Assembly (NCBI GenBank): GCA_002491945.1
Contig: DKWX01000010.1
Coordinates: 10,120 to 29,821 of the forward strand
DNA length: 19,702 bases
Source of the DNA: Porphyromonadaceae bacterium UBA7141
GTDB lineage: Bacteria; Bacteroidota; Bacteroidia; Bacteroidales; Muribaculaceae
Direction: 5' to 3'
The position numbers and the translations under genes are program-made. Positions 7,756 to 15,342 of the stretch are shown here, piece by piece (positions within the stretch are counted from its first letter, which is position 1; the number at the start of each line of letters is the position of its first letter). Under the pieces are notes generated by a model. The model saw only the letters and a program-made list of their open reading frames with translations, was not told the DNA's origin and made no database searches.

Positions 7756-9780
7756 ATGAAACACATTTTACTAACCCTGGCGGTTCTTATGGTCACACTG
7801 TCGTCCCTTGGATCCGTTAAGACCCCTGAATTTTACTCGATGGATTTCGCCTCGTTAGCGGGATCATCTTCCTTTCCGGCAGATGGATGGATCACTTACG
7901 GCACAGGGGCAGTGCCTACAGATGCCGCGGCCGAATATTTCGATCCTGACGGCGATGGTCCGGCTTATGTATTTCTGAGTTACAACGGCCTCACTATGGC
8001 CATGGCCAACACGGAGTTTGCCGATGGCTCGGCAGCCGACGAATGGCTGGTATCGCCTGAAATAGAAATACCCTATGACAATGCGGCATTGCTATTCACC
8101 GCCTGTGCATTCTCTAATGGAGGCCAGTCTATGGGTGTGGGGCTGAATAATTTTAAGGTTCTCGTATCCGAATCAGGAACTGACAAGCAGGATTTTACTG
8201 AAGTCGCCATAGAGACAGGAGTGCGCGGCTCTACTACTTCGGCATTGACCACCAAGAAACTGGTAGCTCCGCTGAACGGGTTCAAGGGGAAGAAGATACA
8301 CGTGGCGTTTGTCACTACCGGCGCAGGTGTCGGTCTGACCGGTTTTGCCAATCTGCAGATGGGACAGTATATACTTGAAGCCACTAATTACACTACCGAA
8401 GTGGCCGACCTTGGTGAAAGCATCGATATTGATGTCAATGTGGGAATAAAAGCTCCGGTGGAGTGCGGTGCTGTGGAGGCGGTGCTGGCAATCGATGGCA
8501 AGACCGTGCGACAAGAGACTTTTACCGGGAAATTCGGAAATTCCTCAACTTATATTCTGGTGATGAAGCATATGCTCTTCAACAATGCCTTTACCATGGT
8601 TTCCGACACCCCCGTTGAGTATACACTGACATTGACTCCGAGTTTCGAGGGAGCTGAACCTTCGGTAATAAGCGGATGGCTATCTACCCCGGGAGCCCGG
8701 TATCCGAAAAATGTTGTGGTCGAGGAGCTGACCGCCACCGGATGCGGATATTGTCCGCGTGGCACGGCTGCGCTGGAGTATTACAAGGCCACTTTCCCGG
8801 GCGATGAGAATACCGGCAAAGCAATCACTATTGCCATTCATGGATACATGGGTTATTACGACCCGATGAACGAGGGTGTGGAATCATATCTTTCGAATAT
8901 TCAGAAGCTGAATGGCACTGCAGGTCTGCCGTCTGCGATTTTCAACCGCACCAGCCGGGGACTTGACCCTTCATATACCGAGGAGATGAAACGTCAGATT
9001 GCCGAGACATCATATAATACAGCTTCTATTCTTGAAGTCTACTCCTCTGAGGGGCCGGAGTCAAATACCACTCTACTGAATGTGAGGTTTAACGTCCGCA
9101 ACGGTTATAATGCCTCCGACCGGCCTCTTAACGCTTCTGTCGTGATTGTGGAGAATAATGTGCAGGGCAACAACACTGGTTACAACCAGACAAACTATTT
9201 CGCTGATTATGCCCCTCAGGATGCGGCTTCGCAGGTCGGCGCAGATCTCGCCCCGTATATTATTCCTTACATGCGCGGGGGAGAGTACGGATATTCCACC
9301 GTGCCTGCCGCTCTAATACAATATCAACATGTGGCCCGGGGCATATTCCCCGATTTCGAAGGTTCTGCGCTCAATCACTATTGGGAATCAGATGTGGCTC
9401 AGGAATTCGAAATATCTTTCGGGATACCCGCTACCGTGACTGATATCAAGAACACTGAAGTCATCCTGCTCATCACCGAACCTGCCACACAGGCTATCGT
9501 GGCCTCCGATATCATGGATGCCTCTCGTTTTGCTGATTCAGGTGTCGGCGGAGTCTCTGCTGAGATTCCTGCATCGGTGGTATGCCGCGACGGTGTGATT
9601 GCGGTAGCTACTAATCCCGGGGCGGCTGTCGCGCTTTATGATGCAGCCGGAATGCTTGTCACAAGAGCTACGGCTGATGCCGACGGCAATGTTGAGATTC
9701 CGGTGTCTGCCCGTGGCATAATGATGGTGACTGCCGGCGACTCCAATGGGTGTGTCACCAGAAAAGTTGCCATGTTCTGA
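7756..9780 (+). CDS. Omp28-type secreted protein with CxxC thioredoxin-like domain
   Basis: A 674-residue secreted protein. Residues 1-20 are a signal peptide (MKHILLTLAVLMVTLSSLGS). Residues about 25-215 resemble choice-of-anchor-J/cleaved-adhesin jelly-roll domains (aromatic start FYSMDF, ADEWLVSPEIEIP, a Gly-rich centre). Residues about 220-310 look like a beta-sandwich. VVEELTATGCGYCPRG, with Cys330 and Cys333, begins the Omp28-like thioredoxin fold, and GLPSAIFNR lies where such folds carry their conserved Pro loop. The last 70 or so residues (VALYDAAGMLVTRAT, ARGIMMVTAGDS, a basic-hydrophobic end) resemble a type IX secretion C-terminal sorting domain. Omp28 itself is a Porphyromonas outer membrane protein; the function of this class is not established, and a redox role for CGYC is inference. 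It stands alone between two terminator-like hairpins. Confidence 0.8.
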   Translation: MKHILLTLAVLMVTLSSLGSVKTPEFYSMDFASLAGSSSFPADGWITYGTGAVPTDAAAEYFDPDGDGPAYVFLSYNGLTMAMANTEFADGSAADEWLVSPEIEIPYDNAALLFTACAFSNGGQSMGVGLNNFKVLVSESGTDKQDFTEVAIETGVRGSTTSALTTKKLVAPLNGFKGKKIHVAFVTTGAGVGLTGFANLQMGQYILEATNYTTEVADLGESIDIDVNVGIKAPVECGAVEAVLAIDGKTVRQETFTGKFGNSSTYILVMKHMLFNNAFTMVSDTPVEYTLTLTPSFEGAEPSVISGWLSTPGARYPKNVVVEELTATGCGYCPRGTAALEYYKATFPGDENTGKAITIAIHGYMGYYDPMNEGVESYLSNIQKLNGTAGLPSAIFNRTSRGLDPSYTEEMKRQIAETSYNTASILEVYSSEGPESNTTLLNVRFNVRNGYNASDRPLNASVVIVENNVQGNNTGYNQTNYFADYAPQDAASQVGADLAPYIIPYMRGGEYGYSTVPAALIQYQHVARGIFPDFEGSALNHYWESDVAQEFEISFGIPATVTDIKNTEVILLITEPATQAIVASDIMDASRFADSGVGGVSAEIPASVVCRDGVIAVATNPGAAVALYDAAGMLVTRATADADGNVEIPVSARGIMMVTAGDSNGCVTRKVAMF

Positions 9781-9816
9781 CCGATATCGTGATTTCATAC
9801 TCCTCCTCTGCATAAT

Positions 9817-9859
9817 GAGACACCGCGCACGCCAATGAGTGCGCGGTGTCTCTTTTTTT
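9817..9859 (+). terminator. Strong intrinsic terminator
   Basis: A perfect 14-bp stem (9817-9830 with 9839-9852), rich in GC, with an 8-nt loop and seven T directly after it (9853-9859). It starts 37 nt after the stop of the Omp28-type gene. This is the clearest terminator in the window. Confidence 0.93.
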
Positions 9860-9878
9860 ATTGGATCTTAGACAGAAA

Positions 9879-9903
9879 GAGATGTGCAATCACTGCACAT
9901 CTC
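9879..9903. other. Perfect 10-bp hairpin between convergent genes
   Basis: GAGATGTGCA (9879-9888) and TGCACATCTC (9894-9903) pair perfectly around the 5-nt loop ATCAC. On the minus strand a short T-containing stretch follows, so it may stop leftward transcripts coming from the asparaginase gene, about 185 nt away. The rest of the 307-nt gap 9781-10087 shows only imperfect GC hairpins near 10020-10075 and no gene. Confidence 0.45.
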
Positions 9904-10087
9904 CTTCGCATTCTACCATATTTAACTTAATAACGTAACGAGTAAATTTACCTAACTGTCTCTTCTGTCGGCCTCTCTTTACAGAGTTGCCGGCGATGTG
10001 CGGGAGTGTGGCCACAGAGACGGCATATCGTTTTCAACCGATGCCGCACAATAATAATGTAGCGTCATGCGGCTGACGGTTGTCATA

Positions 10088-11185
10088 TTATTCCATTGCG
10101 GTGGTCATCTCTCCGCAGAGCGAACGGCTCATCAGTTCTACCACACGTTCTGCGCTCTCCTCGGTGCCAAGCAGATGCATGAGCTTGGTTATTGAGGCTT
10201 CTGCCGTAAGATCATGACCCGAGATTACCCCGGCCTGCGATATGCCGAGTCCGGCTGAATAAAGGCCGGGCATCACCGAGCCGTTGGAGCATTGCGATAT
10301 GTTGATTATCACTATGCCCCGCGATATGGCTTCTGATAAAGCGGATATAAACCAGGGGTCAGACGGCCCATTGCCTGAGCCGAAGCTCTTCAGTACTATG
10401 CCTCGGATTCCGGGAGTATTGAACATATGGCGCACCACGTTTTCCTGAATCCCCGGGAAAAGATCCATCACCATTACATTGGTGTCGAATTTATAGTGCA
10501 CCTTCAGTTTGCCCTCGGGCTTGTGCCGCCGCAGGACATCGCGATTGAAGTGTATCCCGAGGCCGAAACTTGCAAGTGCCGGAAAATTATTGGAGGAGAA
10601 GGCACAGAAGTTGTCGGAGGAATGCTTGGTCGAACGGTTGCCTCGCCACAGAAAATCCTCAAAAAGTATGGCCACTTCCCTGACCATCGCACTCCCGTCG
10701 GTATCACGGGCGGATGCCACCTGAAGTGCCGTGATAAGGTTTTCTTCGCCATCGGTGCGCACATCTCCTATCGGGAGCTGCGAACCTGTGATTATCACCG
10801 GCTTGTCGAGGTTCTCGAGCATGAAACTTAATGCCGAGGCTGTATAGGCCATCGTGTCTGTGCCGTGAAGCACTACAAAGCCGTCGAATTTCGTGTAATT
10901 ATCCTCTATCACTTTTGCAATGCTCTGCCAGTGCAACGGATTCATTGAGGATGAATCTATAGGATTGGAAAATTCGACACTCTCTATCTCTATGTCCAAA
11001 AGCTTAATCTTCGGCACATTCTCTATCAGATGGTCGAAGTTGAACGGTTCGAGCGCACGAGTCTCGGCATTCTCTATCATGCCGATGGTGCCGCCGGTAT
11101 AGATGATGAGGATTCGCGGCTGCGATGCGTCAGGAGCAGTGCAGCGACCTGTGGTCTTTAGTGGAGATCGAGCCGGAGTAGTCAT
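10088..11185 (-). CDS. ansA: Type I L-asparaginase
   Basis: A 365-residue protein that hydrolyses L-asparagine to aspartate and ammonia. Residues 30-36 read TGGTIGM, with Thr33 matching the first catalytic Thr of the family. HGTDTM at 107-112 supplies the second Thr (109) and Asp110 of the catalytic triad. NPIDSSSM near 74-81 and ITGSQLPIGDVRTDG are also typical. No signal peptide is seen, in keeping with the cytoplasmic type I (AnsA-like) enzyme; the first 22 residues are a polar extension before the first beta-strand. The start at 11185 is supported by a good promoter about 33 nt upstream, and the next in-frame Met lies inside the catalytic motif. It is transcribed alone: the HAD gene upstream ends 219 nt away. 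Confidence 0.95.
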   Translation of the reverse strand: MTTPARSPLKTTGRCTAPDASQPRILIIYTGGTIGMIENAETRALEPFNFDHLIENVPKIKLLDIEIESVEFSNPIDSSSMNPLHWQSIAKVIEDNYTKFDGFVVLHGTDTMAYTASALSFMLENLDKPVIITGSQLPIGDVRTDGEENLITALQVASARDTDGSAMVREVAILFEDFLWRGNRSTKHSSDNFCAFSSNNFPALASFGLGIHFNRDVLRRHKPEGKLKVHYKFDTNVMVMDLFPGIQENVVRHMFNTPGIRGIVLKSFGSGNGPSDPWFISALSEAISRGIVIINISQCSNGSVMPGLYSAGLGISQAGVISGHDLTAEASITKLMHLLGTEESAERVVELMSRSLCGEMTTAME

Positions 11186-11217
11186 AGCGGTCAGGTGTAG
11201 TTTTAAGATTGATAATG

Positions 11218-11248
11218 CAAAAGTAGCAATTTGTTAGAAACCTGCAAA
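11218..11248 (-). promoter_or_regulatory. Promoter of the asparaginase gene
   Basis: On the minus strand TTTG (11248-11245) is followed after exactly 19 nt by TACTTTTG (11225-11218), a full match to the Bacteroidetes TTTG/TAnnTTTG promoter. Transcription would start near 11211, leaving a leader of about 26 nt before the ATG at 11185. Confidence 0.75.
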
Positions 11249-11342
11249 GTTTTTTTTGCTGATTTTTCAGTCATCCCTGTCATTTTTCCATACATCCCTT
11301 GCTTAATGATGAGTATTTCATGGAACTTACTACCGTTTTGCC

Positions 11343-11373
11343 GTATTTTAAAATACAAAACCTAAGATTTAGG
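11343..11373 (-). other. AT-rich palindrome and short hairpin after the HAD gene
   Basis: On the minus strand, beyond the stop at 11405, CCTAA/TTAGG (11373-11361, 3-nt loop) is followed by TTTT and then by the 14-bp palindrome GTATTTTAAAATAC (11343-11356). The short stem with its T-run could be a weak terminator for the HAD gene. Confidence 0.35.
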
Positions 11374-11404
11374 CCGCTTTTGTAACATTTTAACAATCGT
11401 CATC

Positions 11405-12124
11405 TTATACTCCGGCAAGCTCTGCCACATCTCTCAGATTAGCCAGATTCACCGCCGGAGCATGGCCGGGACCGACTTCTTCGACATCTGGGTGCACATT
11501 GTCGGCATCATAGGGCACACGGCATGTCAGCCATCCAAGCATGTTGGGCATCAGGAAGTCTTTGCGCGGATTGTCGGCCACATAGATGAAGCGGGATGCC
11601 TCCGGATAACGACGCACGATGGTCTGAAAGTTGTCGGGACGGCTCTTGTCGGCTCCCGTCTCTTCGGAAATCAGGATGTCGGCCTCGCGGATGTAGCATT
11701 CAAGACCAAGGGCCTCTATCTTGCGACGCTGTGTGCCGGAGCGCCCGTCTGTAATCAGGGCCATCACCACTCCATGACTCTGGAGACGGCTAAGTGTCTC
11801 TTCGGCTCCGTCGGCGTAGCGGAGCTTTGCCGGACGATGATTGCGGCAGAGCGACACAAGGCATCTCATCTCTTCTTTCAGCAGCACGGCATCAGGGATG
11901 CAGCTGGATAGTTCGTGCTCAAGCAGCGAAAAATAGTCGGCACGGCATTCCAGAAGCGCGGACATACGCTCTGATATATCCTTCATACAGGGGATGCGGG
12001 TGATAATTGCCTTTTCTATTTCGGCGAAACCGGAGCGGCAGAAATCTCGTTCGCGCATAAGTGTGTCGTCGAGGTCAAACACCACTACGGGACCATGATA
12101 ATTGAAGTCGCAGGGGGTATTCAT
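11405..12124 (-). CDS. HAD-family hydrolase
   Basis: A 239-residue cytoplasmic hydrolase of the haloacid dehalogenase superfamily, most likely a phosphatase. VVVFDLDDTL at 13-22 is motif I, with nucleophile Asp17 and general acid Asp19. ALITDGRSGTQ is motif II, and the later FIYVADNPRKDF carries the Asp of motif IV that binds Mg. The helical stretch between motif I and II is the cap (subfamily I). The substrate cannot be read; pyrimidine nucleotidase and YjjG-like relatives are possibilities. I chose ATG at 12124 because it lies 15 residues before motif I. The frame stays open to 12205, but those 27 extra codons overlap the enolase terminator and look untranslated. It follows enolase on the same strand, 105 nt away, so it may depend on read-through or on a promoter I could not identify. 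Confidence 0.85.
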   Translation of the reverse strand: MNTPCDFNYHGPVVVFDLDDTLMRERDFCRSGFAEIEKAIITRIPCMKDISERMSALLECRADYFSLLEHELSSCIPDAVLLKEEMRCLVSLCRNHRPAKLRYADGAEETLSRLQSHGVVMALITDGRSGTQRRKIEALGLECYIREADILISEETGADKSRPDNFQTIVRRYPEASRFIYVADNPRKDFLMPNMLGWLTCRVPYDADNVHPDVEEVGPGHAPAVNLANLRDVAELAGV

Positions 12125-12152
12125 ACATATTATATTATGTGGTGTATAAACT

Positions 12153-12184
12153 GAAAAGCGCGGATACCAGTCGGTATCCGCGCT
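12153..12184 (-). terminator. Terminator of enolase
   Basis: A perfect 12-bp stem (12184-12173 with 12168-12157 on the minus strand) with a 4-nt loop, then a run of T. It begins 45 nt after the enolase stop and lies just upstream of the HAD gene start. Confidence 0.8.
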
Positions 12185-12229
12185 CATCATGAATAATGTC
12201 ATCACACTTCCCGTCGGCGGGAGTGGGTA

Positions 12230-13522
12230 TTATTTGTTGATGCGTTTGATCAGGGGATAGCCGTAGGCTGCCTCTGCACCGAGTTCCTCCTGGATGCGGA
12301 GAAGCTGGTTGTACTTGGCCATACGGTCGGAGCGGCTTGCAGAACCGGTCTTGATCTGTCCGGCGTTGGTAGCCACTGCGATGTCGGCGATAGTAGCGTC
12401 CTCTGTCTCGCCCGAGCGGTGAGAGATAACGGCAGTGTAGCGGTTACGCTGTGCCATCTCTACTGCGCGGAGAGTCTCTGTGAGTGAGCCGATCTGGTTC
12501 ACCTTCACGAGGATTGAGTTGGCGCAACCCTCGGCGATGCCACGCTCGAGATATTTCACATTTGTCACGAAGAGGTCATCGCCCACGAGCTGGCAACGAT
12601 CGCCGATCAGGTCGGTCAGAATCTTCCAGCCTTCCCAGTCGTTCTCTGCCATACCGTCCTCGATTGAGTCGATGGGGTATTCGTTGACGAGCTGCTCAAG
12701 GAATTTGGCCTGCTCCTCGCTTGTGCGCTTGGGAGCGTCGGCACCCTGCTTCCATGTGTAGTCGTAGACTCCGTCCTTGTAGAACTCTGAAGATGCGCAG
12801 TCAAGACCGATAGTCACATCCTTGCCGGGTTCGTAGCCGGCCTCTTTGATGGCCTGCATGATTACGTTGAGAGCGTCTTCTGTGCCGTCAAGGTTGGGAG
12901 CGAAGCCACCCTCGTCGCCTACTGCAGTGCTGAGGTTGCGGTTCTTGAGCACTTTCTTGAGGGCGTGGAACACCTCTGTGCCCATGCGGATACCCTCTTT
13001 AAAGCAGCATGCGCCTACCGGACGAATCATGAATTCCTGGAAGCAGATGGGGGCGTCGGAGTGTGCGCCGCCGTTGATGATGTTCATCATCGGCACGGGA
13101 AGCACGTAAGTATTGGCGCCACCGATATATTTGTAAAGGGGAAGGTCGAGATAGTTGGCTGCTGCCTTGGCACATGCCAGAGATACGCCGAGTATCGCGT
13201 TGGCGCCGAGGTTTGACTTGGTCTCTGTGCCATCGAGCTTGATCATGGCCTCGTCGATGCCTACCTGATCAAGTACGTTCCAGCCTTTGAGAAGCTCGGC
13301 AATCGGGCCGTTGACGTTCTCTACAGCTTTCAGCACGCCTTTGCCAAGATAGCGCTTGGGATCTCCGTCGCGAAGCTCGAGTGCCTCGTTGACACCTGTG
13401 GATGCGCCTGAGGGGACTGCCGCACGGCCCATTACGCCGCTTTCGAGTACTACGTCTACCTCTACTGTGGGATTGCCACGCGAATCAAGAATTTCGCGAC
13501 CGATTACTTTTTCAATTTTCAT
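12230..13522 (-). CDS. eno: Enolase
   Basis: A 430-residue glycolytic enzyme that interconverts 2-phosphoglycerate and phosphoenolpyruvate; its length equals the usual bacterial enolase. The N-terminus IGREILDSRGNPTVEVDV and the loop VPSGASTG are diagnostic. GDEGGFAPNL carries the conserved Glu pair region. The signature SILVKVNQIGSLTET holds the catalytic Lys, and ISHRSGETED follows with the active-site His-Arg-Ser. Mg-binding Asp/Glu positions appear in IGLDCASSEF, IEDGMAENDW and LVGDDLFVTN. The ATG at 13522 starts the usual MKIEKVIGREI. It is divergent from the helicase gene and followed by its own terminator, with the HAD gene as possible read-through partner. Confidence 0.98.
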   Translation of the reverse strand: MKIEKVIGREILDSRGNPTVEVDVVLESGVMGRAAVPSGASTGVNEALELRDGDPKRYLGKGVLKAVENVNGPIAELLKGWNVLDQVGIDEAMIKLDGTETKSNLGANAILGVSLACAKAAANYLDLPLYKYIGGANTYVLPVPMMNIINGGAHSDAPICFQEFMIRPVGACCFKEGIRMGTEVFHALKKVLKNRNLSTAVGDEGGFAPNLDGTEDALNVIMQAIKEAGYEPGKDVTIGLDCASSEFYKDGVYDYTWKQGADAPKRTSEEQAKFLEQLVNEYPIDSIEDGMAENDWEGWKILTDLIGDRCQLVGDDLFVTNVKYLERGIAEGCANSILVKVNQIGSLTETLRAVEMAQRNRYTAVISHRSGETEDATIADIAVATNAGQIKTGSASRSDRMAKYNQLLRIQEELGAEAAYGYPLIKRINK

Positions 13523-13606
13523 AGTTTCAGTTTCCTAAAAATATTTTATGAAGTTTACCTTAGTGTTTCTTCCTGCTTGTTTTCCTTTCCGGTTTGCTGC
13601 CATATC

Positions 13607-13682
13607 GGCGCCTTTTGCGCCATCCGGCATTTTAAGTCAGCTTATTCCGGAGGTGCGGGTGATATACACGCCAACAAAATTA
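13607..13682 (-). promoter_or_regulatory. Enolase -7 box and structured leader
   Basis: On the minus strand TAATTTTG (13682-13675) is an exact TAnnTTTG match, but there is no TTTG 19 nt upstream. A start near 13668 would give a leader of about 145 nt. That leader holds a nested CCGG/TAAG hairpin (13650-13624) and a 5-bp GGCGC/GCGCC hairpin (13621-13607). Confidence 0.5.
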
Positions 13683-13726
13683 CTAAATTATTTTCACTTA
13701 GCAGCATGACGATATTATATTTTTTA

Positions 13727-13734
13727 TAAATTTG
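13727..13734 (+). promoter_or_regulatory. -7 box of the helicase gene
   Basis: TAAATTTG matches TAnnTTTG exactly and lies 21 nt before the ATG at 13756, leaving a leader of about 15 nt. No clear -33 TTTG is present. It is back to back with the enolase -7 box 45 nt away. Confidence 0.5.
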
Positions 13735-13755
13735 TGATTTATTTCACCCTCAGAT

Positions 13756-15144
13756 ATGGATTCATCTATTATCGCACAACGTATACGCGCTTTTCTTCCT
13801 TTTGAACCTCTCGCAATTCAGAATCAGCTCATTGTTTCGCTGGCTGAGTTTGTCTGCAGGGGGGCTTCGCGCGAGGTCTTCATGCTCAATGGGTATGCCG
13901 GATCGGGAAAGACTTCAATCATGGCGGCTCTGGTCAGAACTCTGTCGGAGGCAAAGGTGAAGTGTGTCACTCTGGCACCCACGGGGCGGGCCGCAAAGGT
14001 GGCCGCCGATTTCTCCGGAGGTAAGGCGTCGACAATTCACAGGCGAATCTATAGGCCGGAATCGGATGCCCCGGGTGCTTCTTTTGTCCTGGCTCCGAAT
14101 CATGACAGCAATACTATTTTTATTGTGGATGAGGCTTCGATGATCACCGATTCTTCCGACCCATCCAGGTCTCTGCTGCGACAGATGCTGCGGCATATCC
14201 ATTCGGTTGCCGGCAATCTCGTAATTCTTGTGGGTGACATAGCCCAGCTCCCTCCTGTCGGGATGATGGATGCCCCGGCCATGAACCCCGACAGGCTCAG
14301 GGCCCTCGGATTTTCGCCCATATTGTTTACCCTCGATGTCCCGATGCGACAGGGTGCTCACAGCGGAGTGCTTTTCAACGCCACGAGGATGCGTCAGCTT
14401 ATGCTGGCCCCTGACACCGGGTTGAGCGCTGAAATCGTTGTCGACGGGTTTGAGGATGTGGAGGTGATTTCAAGTGCTGAGCTGGCCGACTCTCTGGCTG
14501 ACTCGTGGGCCCGGGTGGGGTGCGGCAACACCATAATCATCACTCGCTCCAATTCGCGGGCCAACAGGTATAATCAGGCCATTCGCAATCTCGTCATGAT
14601 GGCTGAGGAGCCGCTGCAGCGCGGCGACCGTATCGTAATCGCAAAGAACGACTATTATTGGAATAAGGTCAACAAATCGCAGGGATTCATTGCAAACGGC
14701 GATATGGCGGAGGTGTGCTGGGTCGGTAAGACGGAAAAGATGTACGGCCGTTACTTCACTGAGGTGGAGCTGATGTTCGCTTCTTCTGGCTTGAGAATAG
14801 GCGCACAGCTGATGCTCCGTTCTCTGATGGCGGACGGTCCGGCTATCCCTGCAGCAGAAATGGACCGACTGTATACCCACATCCTGGCCTCTTACGAGGG
14901 TACGCTCTCGGAGCGTATCAAGGCCACGATGAACGACCCTTTCTACAATGCGCTGCAGGCCAAGTACGGATACTGCATCACCTGTCATAAGGCTCAGGGA
15001 GGACAATGGGCTCACGTTTATATTGATATGTCGGGCATAAATCCTAAGGAACTTGATGAAAGTTTCTACAGATGGTTCTATACAGCCATCACGCGGGCCA
15101 CCGAACGTGTGTTTTTCATCAATCCCACACTGCCCGTATCCTGA
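13756..15144 (+). CDS. RecD-like superfamily 1 helicase/ATPase
   Basis: A 462-residue ATP-dependent helicase. GYAGSGKT at 46-53 is Walker A (Lys52). TLAPTGRAAKVA (72-83) is motif Ia. IFIVDEASMI (121-130) is motif II with Asp125-Glu126. LVGDIAQLPPVG (158-169) is motif III, and VPMRQG supplies the motif IV Arg. Near the C-terminus CHKAQGGQWAHVYID and FYTAITRATERV (Arg447 as arginine finger) are motifs V and VI of the UvrD_C_2 type. The order and wording match RecD/RecD2-type 5'-3' helicases, but the protein lacks the long N-terminal region of RecD2, and no recB or recC adjoins. A role in DNA repair or restart is inferred; the exact substrate is unknown. It is a single gene convergent with the transporter at 15343. 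Confidence 0.87.
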   Translation: MDSSIIAQRIRAFLPFEPLAIQNQLIVSLAEFVCRGASREVFMLNGYAGSGKTSIMAALVRTLSEAKVKCVTLAPTGRAAKVAADFSGGKASTIHRRIYRPESDAPGASFVLAPNHDSNTIFIVDEASMITDSSDPSRSLLRQMLRHIHSVAGNLVILVGDIAQLPPVGMMDAPAMNPDRLRALGFSPILFTLDVPMRQGAHSGVLFNATRMRQLMLAPDTGLSAEIVVDGFEDVEVISSAELADSLADSWARVGCGNTIIITRSNSRANRYNQAIRNLVMMAEEPLQRGDRIVIAKNDYYWNKVNKSQGFIANGDMAEVCWVGKTEKMYGRYFTEVELMFASSGLRIGAQLMLRSLMADGPAIPAAEMDRLYTHILASYEGTLSERIKATMNDPFYNALQAKYGYCITCHKAQGGQWAHVYIDMSGINPKELDESFYRWFYTAITRATERVFFINPTLPVS

Positions 15145-15224
15145 GCATACCTTAAGCCGGCCTGCTTACGGCCGCGTCATGAAAGATTATCCACCCCTCC
15201 TTCTCCCCCCTTCTTTTACCGACA

Positions 15225-15260
15225 ACGCCCTGCGCTCACAGATGATGTGGCGCAGGGCGT
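15225..15260. terminator. Hairpin between convergent helicase and transporter genes
   Basis: An 11-bp perfect GC-rich stem (15225-15235 with 15250-15260) with further CACA/TGTG pairing inside. It is almost midway between the two stop codons and could serve both directions, although neither side has a proper T-tract. Confidence 0.5.
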
Positions 15261-15296
15261 ATAAGTATGTATCTGAGTTCTTGCTTACATTCATAT

Positions 15297-15323
15297 CAGC
15301 CGCTGTCATCACCATGACGGCTG
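15297..15323 (-). terminator. Possible terminator of the transporter gene
   Basis: CAGCC-gct-GTCA (15297-15308) pairs with TGAC-GGCTG (15315-15323) around a 6-nt loop with a 3-nt bulge, 20 nt after the transporter stop. There is no T-tract, so this is weak. Confidence 0.35.
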
Positions 15324-15342
15324 ACGGCTTATTTCAAGTCGC

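Noticed and set aside
10427..10831. A 134-codon plus-strand open frame inside the asparaginase gene
   Set aside because: It lies wholly antisense to a well-supported catalytic domain, has no recognisable motif, and is explained by the codon bias of the opposite strand.
12125..12205. A 27-residue N-terminal extension of the HAD hydrolase
   Set aside because: It would be translated from within the enolase terminator hairpin, and family motif I expects a start near 12124.
14470..15015. A 181-codon minus-strand frame across the helicase gene
   Set aside because: Overlaps conserved helicase regions on the other strand and has no family resemblance.
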